Both the position numbers and the translations under genes were made by a program. The notes beneath the pieces were generated by a model that was given only the letters and a program-made list of their open reading frames with translations, was not told the origin of the DNA and ran no database searches. Shown here piece after piece: positions 1 to 8,015 of a stretch of DNA of 48,713 nucleotides. Origin of the DNA: a bacterium (GTDB lineage Bacteria; Acidobacteriota; Polarisedimenticolia; Polarisedimenticolales; Polarisedimenticolaceae); NCBI GenBank assembly GCA_024226515.1, contig JAAELQ010000264.1, positions 1 through 48,713 on the forward strand, read 5' to 3'. Position 1 is the stretch's first letter, and every line of letters starts with the position of its first letter.

Positions 1-387
1 CGACTGGCAGACCGAGTCGCCGTCGGCATCGTCGGGGTTGTCGAACGGGCACGGGTCGCATGCGTCGCCCTGACCGTCGCCATCCTGATCGTCCTGCGTG
101 GCGTTCGAATCGCCGGGACAGTTGTCGTCCGACTGGCAAACCAAGTCGCCGTCGGCATCGTCGGGGTTGTCGAGCGGGCACGGGTCGCATGCGTCGCCCT
201 GACCGTCGCCGTCCAGATCGGCCTGCCCCGGATTCGGGAGATCGGGGCAGTTGTCGTCCGACGCACAGATGAGATCTCCGTCGAGATCGCCGGCGCTGTC
301 GAGCGGGCAGGGGTCGCACAGGTCTCCCAGACCGTCGCCGTCCTGGTCGCTCTGCGCGGGATTCGGGAAGTCCGGGCAGTTATCGCA
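1..387 (-). repeat. 129-bp tandem repeats encoding thrombospondin type 3 units
   Basis: Three consecutive 129-bp units start at 1, 130 and 259, each coding for 43 residues in frame. The units at 1-129 and 130-258 are close to identical over their first 80 bases, and the unit at 259-387 is more diverged. This pattern suggests recent duplication or gene conversion at the left edge. The array probably continues beyond the window. Confidence 0.85.
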
Positions 388-1545
388 TGCGTTGGTGATC
401 CCGTCGGCGTCGCTGTCGCCACCCAGTTCGTCCTCATCCACCAGCTGGTCGCAGTCGTCGTCGATCCCGTTGCAGACCTCGGGGGCGCCGGGGTAGACGT
501 CCGGGTTCGCAGGCGCGCAGTCCTCGGAGTTCAGCGACCCGTCGTTGTCCAGATCGTCGGGATCGGGTTCACAGGTCTGGCAATTGATGGGAATCGAGTC
601 CGCCGACACGAAGACGGTCTCGAAGCCGCTGTCGAAGCTCAGTCCTGCGGCCAGCACGAGGTCTTCCCCGGGGTTGCAGTTGATGTCGACGATGGTGAAC
701 TGTCCCGTCTCGACCGCGTCGGGCGTGAGCCGGATCCAGTCCTGAGCCGCCCGACCCTGCGTGGGAAGCGTGCCGCTGGGCACGACCGTGCCGTAGATCA
801 CGTAACGCGGATCGACGTCGCACGAGTCCTTCAGGTACAGACCCTCCGTCAGGTCGTCGACCAGGACCCCGACCTCGACCGCGCCCGGCGGGCACTCCGT
901 GTCGGTGATGATCGGCGGAGGCAGAGGCTTGAGAATGATCGGTCCCGCGTTGCCGGATCCGTCGCTGCCCGGCTGCGTCAGGTCCGTGGTCAGGGTGGGA
1001 TCGGCGGTGGCGGCGAGGACGGCAAGGTGACCGCTCCCGTCCGTCAGGTCCTCCAGCAGCACGGCCGTGCAGCTTCCCGCGGGGGCGATGCATCCGTCGA
1101 TCGAGGGATGGGCCCCCCAACCCGTGAACAACCGACCGCCGAGGTAGGAACCGTAGGCACCGGGACCGTAGAAATAGACAGCGTCGTTGGCGATTGCGTC
1201 GAAACCGCCGATGTCGTCACCTAGACCGAGTGCCGGATCGCCGCTGCCCAGCCTCCACCAGGTCATCCGCAGGTCGGGCGAGACCGGTGGTCCGGTGTAG
1301 GCGAGGACGTACGGCGGGTATGTGTACACGGGATCCCACCCGTCGGTCCAGATGTAGCTCCGCTCGCCACTATTGGCGATGGTCGTGATCGGGCTGAAGG
1401 ATCCGCAGGCGGCCCAGACCGGTTGTGCGAGGCCGACGACCAGGACGACGAGGAGCCACGGGAGCATCCTGCGTGGGATCGAGTCTCCACTCCTCGCTGC
1501 GAGCCACAAACCGAGACCACGGATCGAGACGATTCTTCGACGCAT
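1..1545 (-). CDS. Secreted thrombospondin type 3 / MopE-motif calcium-binding protein (C-terminus beyond window)
   Basis: The first 515 residues are visible; the frame is open through the left edge. The ATG at 1545 follows an AGGAGGGGG ribosome site. An alternative ATG lies at 1467. A hydrophobic segment at about residues 27-45 (MLPWLLVVLVVGLAQPVWA) with an Ala-rich cleavage site predicts export. Residues about 46-330 form an unrecognised N-terminal domain. They are followed by a MopE-type putative metal-binding motif (NPDVYPGAPEVCNGIDDDCD) and then repeats of the type DNCPxxxNxxQxDxDGDGxGDxCDPCP, which match thrombospondin type 3 calcium-binding repeats. Such repeats form rigid Ca2+-wrapped stalks in surface or secreted proteins of environmental Gram-negative bacteria. 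The function of the N-terminal domain is unknown. There is no visible operon partner. Family assignment of the repeats is secure; the role is not. Confidence 0.9.
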   Translation of the reverse strand, partial: MRRRIVSIRGLGLWLAARSGDSIPRRMLPWLLVVLVVGLAQPVWAACGSFSPITTIANSGERSYIWTDGWDPVYTYPPYVLAYTGPPVSPDLRMTWWRLGSGDPALGLGDDIGGFDAIANDAVYFYGPGAYGSYLGGRLFTGWGAHPSIDGCIAPAGSCTAVLLEDLTDGSGHLAVLAATADPTLTTDLTQPGSDGSGNAGPIILKPLPPPIITDTECPPGAVEVGVLVDDLTEGLYLKDSCDVDPRYVIYGTVVPSGTLPTQGRAAQDWIRLTPDAVETGQFTIVDINCNPGEDLVLAAGLSFDSGFETVFVSADSIPINCQTCEPDPDDLDNDGSLNSEDCAPANPDVYPGAPEVCNGIDDDCDQLVDEDELGGDSDADGITNACDNCPDFPNPAQSDQDGDGLGDLCDPCPLDSAGDLDGDLICASDDNCPDLPNPGQADLDGDGQGDACDPCPLDNPDDADGDLVCQSDDNCPGDSNATQDDQDGDGQGDACDPCPFDNPDDADGDSVCQS

Positions 1546-1666
1546 CGCTCCCCCTCCTCGACTCTGGTCCGCACCGGCCGGCTGCGGATGCCTGTACCGC
1601 ATCCATATACTGCGAAACTCCGCGCCTGGTGGCGACGATAGAAGCAATCGGAGAGATTCGAAGATA

Positions 1667-1810
1667 TTGACGCGCAACAACTTGGCTGCGCTTCTCGTGA
1701 TCGTCGTCGCGGCCGTCGTAGCCGCAGCCGCGTTCGCATCAGCGCAACACATCGTCGACTCCCGGGCCGCGAACCGGCCCCCCGCACTCCACGATGGCGC
1801 GCCCGCGTGA
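1667..1810 (+). CDS. Possible small single-pass membrane or signal-peptide protein (47 aa)
   Basis: This weak candidate lies in the 302-base gap between the repeat protein and the next gene. A TTG at 1667 follows a GGAGAGA sequence about 10 bases upstream. It opens a frame with a short polar start, then a continuous hydrophobic run (LAALLVIVVAAVVAAAAFA) and a short polar tail ending at 1810. The composition is what a signal peptide or membrane anchor would show, and it ends 37 bases before the next ATG. However, GC-rich non-coding DNA easily encodes Ala/Val runs, and the rare start codon lowers confidence. Nothing else is evident in this gap. Confidence 0.3.
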   Translation: MTRNNLAALLVIVVAAVVAAAAFASAQHIVDSRAANRPPALHDGAPA

Positions 1811-1847
1811 CCTACCTGGCTGCTAGATTGGCGCCCGGAGGGCCCCG

Positions 1848-3521
1848 ATGCCGACAAGCGAGCTGCGAGCACTGGAACGGCTGTACCGCGAGTTCGGCGA
1901 GGATCGGGCGGTCAGGAAACTGGACCTGCTGAAGCGGCTCGACCGCGGCCGCATGCCCTCGGCGGACGCCGTGTCGCGCATGCACGAGGTGCTGCAGTTC
2001 CTGCACGCCTACCCGGACGACGCCGCGCTGCTCGAGCGCGTGACGCGAATGCTCGAGCGATTCGGACGGCGCGCAGATCTGAAACGGCACGCGGAGGAAC
2101 TGGCCGACAGCGGGATCGCGGGCACGCCGATCCACTACGCCTTCTTCTGGCCCACCGTGCGTTGGCTGGAGCGGCACTGGCCCGGACGGCTGCGCATCGA
2201 CTGGGAGGAGTTCGACGAGGACAAACAGGGCGTGCTCGACGGCATGCTGTCGAACCTGATGCCGTACGCCGAGTCGCTCTCGCTGGAAGAGGCGGAGCTG
2301 ACCACCGAGGAGTGGGTCGACCGGCTGCGCGGTCGCGACAGCGACACGGCGTTCGTATTGCAACGGATGGAGCGGCTGCGCGCCGACGACCTGTTGAAGG
2401 AGAGCCTGTTCGACGACCTCACCATCCCGTTCCGCCTCGAGCCGGGCCGCGGCGGGCCCGCCCGCACCGGAGCGCGCTGGAGCGGAGGCCCGACGGTGTT
2501 CCGCGACACGCCGCTCGACGGGAGGCGACCCGACCTGAAGGCGGCCTGTCTCGAGCGGCCGCGCGCCGTGCGTGCCGTCGGTCGCGCCGACGGCCGGCGG
2601 CTGGTCGATCTGGCGCGCGAGGCAATGGTGACGCGCGCGCGGGATCTCTACGCCTTCAAGTACGCCGACCCGAACGACGTGCGCATCGTCGAGTTCGACG
2701 ACGGGCTGCAGTTCGCCGCGATGGGCCTGCTGCCCGAGCGTCGCCTGATGCTGGATACGGTCTACGCGTTCCTGACGATGCGCAACGGAGTGCCGATGGG
2801 CTATGTGCTGTCCAGCGCGTACTTCAACTCCGTCGAGGTGGCGTACAACGTGTTCGACACGTTCCGCGGCGGTGAGGCCGGCAGGATCTACGGCAAGGTG
2901 CTGGCGATGATGCATCACCTGTTCGGTGCGGACGCCTTCACCGTGGACCCGTACCAGCTGGGCCACGACAACGACGAGGGACTGGCCTCCGGTGCGTGGT
3001 GGTTCTACTACAAGCTCGGCTTCCGGCCGCGCGACGCGGAGACGCGGCGACTCGTGCGCGCCGAGCTGGCGAAGATGAAGCGCCGCCCGGCGCATCGTTC
3101 GAGCCTCGACACGCTGCAGGAGCTCTCCGCGGTCAACATGTACTGGTACCTCGGCGCCGAGCGCAGCGACGTGCGCGGGCTGATCCCGCTGGAGCGCATC
3201 GGCCTGGCGATGACGGATTTGCTCTCGCGCCGCTTCGGCGCGGATCGCGAGCGCGGCCTGCGCGAGTGCGCGGACGAGGCAGCCAAACTGCTCGGAGTGC
3301 GCTCGCGCGCCCGCTTCTCTCCCGGAGAGCGGCTGGCCTGGGAGCGCTGGGCGCCGCTGGTGTTGACGCTGCCGGGCGTCTCGCGCTGGAACCCGGCAGA
3401 GCGGCGCGCGCTCGCCGCGGTCGTGCGGGCCAAGGGCGGCCGGCGCGAAACCGACTACCTGCAGCGCTTCGACGCGCACGTGAAGCTGCGACGCGCTCTG
3501 TTGAAGCTGGCCGGCGTCTGA
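1848..3521 (+). CDS. Conserved hypothetical protein with GNAT-like C-terminal half (557 aa)
   Basis: The ATG follows GGAGGG at a good distance, and codon use is strongly coding in this frame. The N-terminal 230 residues are charged and helical, with several Leu/Arg-rich segments. Residues about 265-395 resemble an acetyltransferase (GNAT) fold. They include a beta strand with GVPMGYVLSSAYFNSVEVAYN, then GGEAGRIYGKVLAMMHHLFG where GNATs bind the acyl-CoA pyrophosphate, and the ending WWFYYKLGFRPRD, typical of the last GNAT strands. Substrate and partner are unknown. It stands alone, convergent with the exporter gene downstream. An in-frame coiled-coil coding stretch follows its TGA stop. The GNAT reading rests on pattern resemblance only. 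Confidence 0.8.
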   Translation: MPTSELRALERLYREFGEDRAVRKLDLLKRLDRGRMPSADAVSRMHEVLQFLHAYPDDAALLERVTRMLERFGRRADLKRHAEELADSGIAGTPIHYAFFWPTVRWLERHWPGRLRIDWEEFDEDKQGVLDGMLSNLMPYAESLSLEEAELTTEEWVDRLRGRDSDTAFVLQRMERLRADDLLKESLFDDLTIPFRLEPGRGGPARTGARWSGGPTVFRDTPLDGRRPDLKAACLERPRAVRAVGRADGRRLVDLAREAMVTRARDLYAFKYADPNDVRIVEFDDGLQFAAMGLLPERRLMLDTVYAFLTMRNGVPMGYVLSSAYFNSVEVAYNVFDTFRGGEAGRIYGKVLAMMHHLFGADAFTVDPYQLGHDNDEGLASGAWWFYYKLGFRPRDAETRRLVRAELAKMKRRPAHRSSLDTLQELSAVNMYWYLGAERSDVRGLIPLERIGLAMTDLLSRRFGADRERGLRECADEAAKLLGVRSRARFSPGERLAWERWAPLVLTLPGVSRWNPAERRALAAVVRAKGGRRETDYLQRFDAHVKLRRALLKLAGV

Positions 3522-3626
3522 TCGCGCGAAGAAGAAGAAGTCGACGGCGCGATCCACGAGCTGCAGCGGCGCAACGCGGAGCTAAGAACGCGTGTGAACC
3601 AGCTCGAGGCTGCTCTCGCAGGGAGC
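3522..3626 (+). other. In-frame coiled-coil coding stretch directly after the stop codon
   Basis: Reading on in the same frame past the TGA at 3519-3521 gives an acidic start (REEEEVDGAIHEL) and a heptad-like run (QRRNAELRTRVNQLEAALAG) without a stop; the frame stays open to 3812. The stretch looks like an ordinary coiled-coil tail. It overlaps the last 14 codons of the exporter gene on the other strand. It could be a lost C-terminal tail, a readthrough extension, a sequencing error or chance. Confidence 0.4.
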
Positions 3627-4559
3627 GGCGGGCTTCGGCGCACGCCCGAGTCCCCGCAGCAGGCGCGAGCCCTGCAGGAACACGACGGCCCCGACGATCA
3701 GACCGGTGGCGACCAGCGCGCGGCCGCCGAGGACCTCCCCGGCCAGGGCCCAGCCCAGGATCACGGCCACGATCGGGTTGACGAAAGCGTAGGTCGAGAC
3801 CGCGGCGGCTGACGTCACGCGCATCAACCAGACGTACGCGCCGAGCGCGACGATCGAGCCGAACGTGATCAGGTACAGCAGCGCCACCAGCGATCGCGTC
3901 GACACCGCGGCGAGCTCGAGCGTCGGCCACTCCCCCGCGACGGTACCCCAGCCGACCAGCACCGCTCCGCCGGTCGTCATCTGCAGGGCGGCCGTCATCA
4001 GCGGCGTGCGCGGCAACGGCATCGAACGCGAGAGCAGCGATCCGACGGACCAGGACAGCGCGGCGACGACGAGCGCGAGCGACGGCAGGAGCGCAACGGA
4101 GCCCATCTCGCCCCCCGGCGCGACGAGGACGACCACGCCGATCAGCCCGAGCGTCAGGCCGATCACGGCGCGCAGGCTGACGCGCGCGCTGCGGAACGGC
4201 CACACCTCGAGCGAGGTCATCCACAGCGGAACGGTCGCGATGATCACGGCGGCGATCGAGGACGCAATGCTGCGCTCGGCCCAGGTGACGAGGCCGTTGC
4301 CGCCGGCGAGCATCAACGTGCCGACCACCGCGGCCGAGCGCCACTCGACCGCGGTCGGGGCCGCCACACCGCGCAGGCGCAGCACGACGTACAGCGGAAG
4401 CCCCGCGGCGAGGAAGCGAACTCCCGCCATCAGGAACGGTGGGATCGTCTCGATCCCGATACGAATCGCGAGATACGTCGAGCCCCAGATGAGATAGACC
4501 GCGGCGAACGCGGCGATCAGCCCGATACGCGAAACCGGCTCCGTGGTGCGATGCGTCAT
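3582..4559 (-). CDS. yedA: Drug/metabolite exporter of the EamA (YedA-like) family
   Basis: A 325-residue inner-membrane protein with ten predicted hydrophobic helices in two EamA repeats, the usual DMT-superfamily size. The start VSRIGLIAAFAAVYLIWGST, followed by YLAIRIGIETIPPFLMAGVR, matches the YedA group closely, as does the later stretch YAFVNPIVAVILG. I chose ATG 4559 (MTHRTTEP) because GGAGGGA lies just upstream; an in-frame ATG at 4661 would give a polar, implausible leader. It is divergent from a MocR regulator across a 160-base region with an inverted repeat, so that regulator very likely controls it. By analogy with other MocR-linked exporters it may export an amino acid or amine, but the substrate cannot be read from the sequence. 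Confidence 0.88.
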   Translation of the reverse strand: MTHRTTEPVSRIGLIAAFAAVYLIWGSTYLAIRIGIETIPPFLMAGVRFLAAGLPLYVVLRLRGVAAPTAVEWRSAAVVGTLMLAGGNGLVTWAERSIASSIAAVIIATVPLWMTSLEVWPFRSARVSLRAVIGLTLGLIGVVVLVAPGGEMGSVALLPSLALVVAALSWSVGSLLSRSMPLPRTPLMTAALQMTTGGAVLVGWGTVAGEWPTLELAAVSTRSLVALLYLITFGSIVALGAYVWLMRVTSAAAVSTYAFVNPIVAVILGWALAGEVLGGRALVATGLIVGAVVFLQGSRLLRGLGRAPKPAAPCESSLELVHTRS

Positions 4560-4612
4560 CTCCGTTCCCTCCGTCGATGTGTTGACGAGGTGCAGTATGG
4601 GTCGGATTCGCT

Positions 4613-4678
4613 TGCCATAACAGATCCAGCTATGCATAATTGCAACCAGCACAGTTAACATGAGGCAAACTGTTATGG
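4613..4678. promoter_or_regulatory. Divergent promoter/operator between exporter and MocR gene
   Basis: A perfect 9-base inverted repeat, CCATAACAG (4615-4623) and CTGTTATGG (4670-4678), has its arms 55 bases apart start to start, about five helical turns. A further similar half-site, CAGTTAAC, lies at 4652-4659. For the plus strand, TTGCCA (4613-4618) and CATAAT (4635-4640) form a plausible -35/-10 pair with a 16-base spacer. The region is much more AT-rich than its surroundings. The likely binder is the adjacent MocR protein. Confidence 0.6.
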
Positions 4679-4719
4679 TCTGACCTGGGATCGACTGTGC
4701 TCCCGACGAGGAGGCCCGG

Positions 4720-6177
4720 ATGGGTACGGCCGCACTTTCCGAAGGAAAACCGGATCATCCGCTGTACCGCCGCGTCGCGGACCGCGTCGCGGGGCTGATC
4801 TCGAGCGGTACGCTCGGCCCGGGACAGCGCATCCCGTCGGTGCGCGGGTTGTCCCGGCAGCTCTCGGTCAGCGTCAGCACGGTGCTCGAGGCGTATCGCC
4901 TGCTGGAGGACCGAGGCCTCGTCGAGCCGCGGCCGCAGTCCGGGTACTACGTGCGGCAGGCCGCACCACCCGGGCCCGAGCCGACGCAGACCGAGACCGC
5001 GACGCGGGCGGCTCAGCCCGAGGGGTCGGATCTCGTGCTGCAGATCCTGCGGCAGGTCGGCCGCTCGGAGCTGGTCCCGCTGGGCGCGGCGGCCCCCAGC
5101 CCGGACTTCCTGCCGGTCGAGCGGCTGAACCGCACGCTGGCCCGCACGGTGCGCCTGCAGCCCGACACCAGCCACGCCTACGACAAGGTCGCGGGGCACC
5201 ACGGTCTGCGCGTGCAGATCGCGCGGCGCGCGCTGGAGGCGGGCTGCTCGATCTCGCCCGACGACGTGGTCACGACCTGCGGCGCGCAGCAGGCGCTCTC
5301 GTTCGCCCTGCGCGCCGTGGCGCGCCCCGGCGACACGATCGCCGTCGAGACACCGACCTACCCGGGACTGCTGCAGGCGATCGAATGGCAGGATCTGCGC
5401 GCGATCGAGATCGCCACCGACCCGCGCGAGGGCATCGTGCTCGACGAGCTGCAGAGCGCGCTGAGCAAGCGCAAGGTGGCCGCGGTCGCGGTCACGGCCA
5501 GCTTCGGCAACCCGCTGGGTCACTGCACGTCGGAGCCGGCGCGCCAACGGCTCGTCGAGCTGCTGGCCGAGTTCGACGTTCCGCTGATCGAGGACGACGT
5601 TTACGGAGAGCTGCCGCACGAGGGCGCGCGCCCGCGTGCGTGCCAGGCGCACGATCGGGACGGTCGCGTGCTGCTCTGCTCGTCGTTCAGCAAGACGATC
5701 GTCCCGGGCTACCGCGTGGGCTGGATCGTGCCCGGACGCTACTTCGAGTCCGTCGAGCGCGCGAAGTACGCGGCCGGCATCGCCAACCCCACGCCACCGC
5801 AGATGGCGATCGCCGAGTTCCTGGCCGAGGGCGGATTCGACCGACACCTGCGCAAGCTGCGTCGCGCGTATCGCGACCTGCGCTGCCGCATGAGCTGCGC
5901 GATCCAGGAGCACTTTCCCGATGGGACCCGCGTGTCGCGACCGACCGGCGGGCACGTGCTGTGGGTCGAGCTCGACGAGCGGATCGACGCGGTACGGCTG
6001 TATCGCGACGCGTTCTCCGCCGGCATCAGTATTCTCCCGGGACCCGTGTTCTCTCCGACCGGCCGCTACGGCAGCTGCATCCGGCTCAACTTCGCCGTCC
6101 CGTGGTCCGATCGCATCGAGGAGGCGATCCGGGAGCTGGGGCGGATGGCGGCGCGACAGCTCGGCGACCTGTCATAG
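4720..6177 (+). CDS. MocR-family transcriptional regulator (GntR winged helix plus aminotransferase-like domain)
   Basis: A 485-residue protein of standard MocR size. Residues 12-80 are a GntR winged helix (HPLYRRVADRVAGLISSG, LGPGQRIPSVRGLSRQLSVS, STVLEAYRLLEDRGLVE). Residues about 115-480 are a fold-type I aminotransferase domain. It contains GNPLGH, the EDDVYGEL motif for the cofactor pyridine nitrogen, and SSFSKTIVPGYRVGW with the PLP lysine at about K325. These regulators sense PLP or an amine/amino-acid adduct and commonly act on a divergent transport or metabolic gene. The ATG follows GAGGAGG. The divergent YedA-like exporter is the obvious target. The next gene starts nine bases after its stop and may be co-transcribed. 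Confidence 0.93.
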   Translation: MGTAALSEGKPDHPLYRRVADRVAGLISSGTLGPGQRIPSVRGLSRQLSVSVSTVLEAYRLLEDRGLVEPRPQSGYYVRQAAPPGPEPTQTETATRAAQPEGSDLVLQILRQVGRSELVPLGAAAPSPDFLPVERLNRTLARTVRLQPDTSHAYDKVAGHHGLRVQIARRALEAGCSISPDDVVTTCGAQQALSFALRAVARPGDTIAVETPTYPGLLQAIEWQDLRAIEIATDPREGIVLDELQSALSKRKVAAVAVTASFGNPLGHCTSEPARQRLVELLAEFDVPLIEDDVYGELPHEGARPRACQAHDRDGRVLLCSSFSKTIVPGYRVGWIVPGRYFESVERAKYAAGIANPTPPQMAIAEFLAEGGFDRHLRKLRRAYRDLRCRMSCAIQEHFPDGTRVSRPTGGHVLWVELDERIDAVRLYRDAFSAGISILPGPVFSPTGRYGSCIRLNFAVPWSDRIEEAIRELGRMAARQLGDLS

Positions 6178-6185
6178 TGGGCGCC

Positions 6186-6773
6186 ATGAACGACTCCGAC
6201 GAACGCGACAACGGCACCCCATTTCAGCGCTTCCTCGTGCGCGTGGCCATTCTGATCGGGATTCTGATCCTGTTGTCGCTGGCGCCGTTCCTGCTGACCG
6301 CCCTGCCGGGTGGGGGCGGCGGCTCGTCCCAGCCGATGACGGACGACCCCGGCACGGCGCGGCTGAGCGGCGATCCCGTGCTGCTGGTGCAGGACCGCGA
6401 CGACGACGGCAACGCGGACTGCCTCAAGAAGATCCCCGCGGTCAGGCCCTTCGCGAAGGGGTACACCGCGAATCCCGAGGCGCGACGCTGCAGCGGGCGC
6501 GGCTTCAGGCCGATGTCGGACGAGCTCGCGGCGCAGCTTACCGAGCTGGTGCGGCTGCGCACGGAGCTGAAAGCGCAGCGCGGCGAGATCCTCGACCTGG
6601 ACGGCGACGGCACGGCGGACTGCATCCGCTTCGGTTCGACGCGCTTCATGGCCGAGGGTCACGACTGCCCCGAACCCGCTGACGGCGTTCAGCCGTTGTC
6701 CGGCGCAACGCGCGAGTTGGCGTCGCGCGCCCTGGCCCTCGAAACCGAGGTGCGGAGCCGGCTCGAGTTCTAA
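6186..6773 (+). CDS. Membrane-anchored hypothetical protein with two EF-hand-like loops
   Basis: A 195-residue protein starting nine bases after the MocR stop, with no clear Shine-Dalgarno, so translation probably depends on coupling. Residues 18-43 are one hydrophobic segment (VAILIGILILLSLAPFLLTA) and the rest is likely periplasmic. Two acidic loops, DRDDDGNADCL and DLDGDGTADCI, match EF-hand/dockerin-type DxDxDG calcium sites; both are followed by Cys, and further Cys (RRCSG, HDCPE) could form two disulfides. A helical charged segment (LAAQLTELVRLRTELKAQRG) lies between them. The family is not recognised. Its stop overlaps the stop of the convergent YcaQ gene by four bases. Confidence 0.75.
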   Translation: MNDSDERDNGTPFQRFLVRVAILIGILILLSLAPFLLTALPGGGGGSSQPMTDDPGTARLSGDPVLLVQDRDDDGNADCLKKIPAVRPFAKGYTANPEARRCSGRGFRPMSDELAAQLTELVRLRTELKAQRGEILDLDGDGTADCIRFGSTRFMAEGHDCPEPADGVQPLSGATRELASRALALETEVRSRLEF

Positions 6774-7993
6774 CGCTTCCGCTTCACGAAGCGAACGTCT
6801 TCCGCACCGGTGAAGCGCGCCAGCCGTTGCAGCTCCGTGTCGAGCTGCCGCTTGCGCGTGGCGCTCGGCTTGACGCCGCGCTCCCACCACAGCCCGAGCA
6901 CGTCGAAGCGCTTCGCCTTGCGATCGACCTTGGCGTCGAGGCGCCCCGTGAAGCGATCCCCCTCGAGAATCGGCAGCACGTAGTAGCCGTACTTGCGCTT
7001 GCTCGCGGGAACCCAGATCTCGATCGCGTAGTCGAAGCCGAAGACCGCCAGCGCGCGCTTGCGGTCGTGGATCAGCGGATCGAACGGGTTGATCAGGCGC
7101 AGGCGCTTCGGCGCGGCAGGCATTCGCGGCAACGCATCCAGCACATCTTCCAGCGCGAACACTCTCGAACCGGGCCGACCGTCGGCTCCGCTGACGCGCA
7201 GCTCGGCCACGCCGCGTCCGAGACGGCGCTTGCACCAGGCGGCCGCGTCTTCCCTGGACACCGCGTCGAGGCAACGCGCGATCTGCGCGGCGGTCCCGAA
7301 GCCCAGGTGCAGCAACGATTGGCGGACCGCCCAGTCGACGTATTCGGCCCGCGTGACGCTCTTCTCGAACTGTTCGCGCGGGATCACGCGCTCGGCGAGG
7401 TCGTACACCTTCTGCCGTCCGGCGCGGTGCGCCACCGCCAGCGGACCGGTGCGCCACAGGTACTCCATCGCCAGCTTGGACAGCGAGAACCTCGGGAAGG
7501 TCTTGTCGCCGAACTCGGCGACACCGATGTCGACGTCGCGCGGACGCAGGGCGCCCTCGACGCGAATCCGCTTCAGCACTCGCGACCTGTGCGCCGGCTT
7601 CGCGGGCGAGTAATAGCGCTCGTAGCCGGCGTGAATCTCGTAGCGCTTGAAGCGCCGCATGTAGTGCTGCCAGTAGGGCCACGCCTCCACCGGTAGGATC
7701 GCCGCGTCGTGAGTCCAGTTCTCGAACAGCGCGCGATCCTGCTCCAGCAGCCGGCGCAGGTGCTCGTGCTTGTACGACGGGTTGCGGCTGAACAGGATGT
7801 GATGGTGCGCGCGCTCGATGGCGCAGATCGGGTCGATCTGCACGAAACCCAGGCGGCGCACCATGCCCAGCGCCCACGCCGGGCCCTTCGTCGTGCCGGG
7901 GTGGGGCAGGAGATCGGCCTTGCCCGGCGGCGCGAGCCCGTTCACGTGCAGCAGCACTCGGCGAGCATCGCGGTTCGCGAGCACGGTCTCCAC
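6770..7993 (-). CDS. ycaQ: YcaQ-family winged-helix DNA glycosylase
   Basis: About 407 residues, matching the HTH_42 (YcaQ/AZL) family, whose characterised members remove alkylated bases and unhook interstrand cross-links. Diagnostic stretches are GFVQIDPICAIERAHHHILF near the N-terminus and, in the C-terminal half, LINPFDPLIHDRKRALAVF with the family's Phe-Asp-Pro signature. These are followed by KRKYGYYVLPILEGDRFTG and RLDAKVDRKAKRFDVLGLWW. I chose the GTG at 7993 because it aligns with the E. coli start and leaves a 22-base gap to the channel gene. The longer frame, from 8110, would overlap that gene by 95 bases. The lesion specificity cannot be read. A promoter of its own is not visible, so it may be transcribed with the channel gene. 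Confidence 0.88.
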   Translation of the reverse strand: METVLANRDARRVLLHVNGLAPPGKADLLPHPGTTKGPAWALGMVRRLGFVQIDPICAIERAHHHILFSRNPSYKHEHLRRLLEQDRALFENWTHDAAILPVEAWPYWQHYMRRFKRYEIHAGYERYYSPAKPAHRSRVLKRIRVEGALRPRDVDIGVAEFGDKTFPRFSLSKLAMEYLWRTGPLAVAHRAGRQKVYDLAERVIPREQFEKSVTRAEYVDWAVRQSLLHLGFGTAAQIARCLDAVSREDAAAWCKRRLGRGVAELRVSGADGRPGSRVFALEDVLDALPRMPAAPKRLRLINPFDPLIHDRKRALAVFGFDYAIEIWVPASKRKYGYYVLPILEGDRFTGRLDAKVDRKAKRFDVLGLWWERGVKPSATRKRQLDTELQRLARFTGAEDVRFVKRKR

Positions 7994-8015
7994 GTCTAAG
8001 AGCCTGTCCGAGTCA

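Noticed and set aside
1..387. CRISPR-like regular repeat
   Set aside because: The 129-base units are in-frame coding repeats with no spacer sequences between them.
1812..3557. Long minus-strand frame (581 codons) opposite the GNAT-like gene
   Set aside because: Its composition (Gln/Arg/His-rich) is that of an antisense shadow. The plus frame has a ribosome site and a plausible acetyltransferase fold.
6066..7877. 603-codon minus frame overlapping the YcaQ gene and MocR end
   Set aside because: It lies in a different frame of the same strand as YcaQ, with Arg/Ala-rich content, and covers two real genes.
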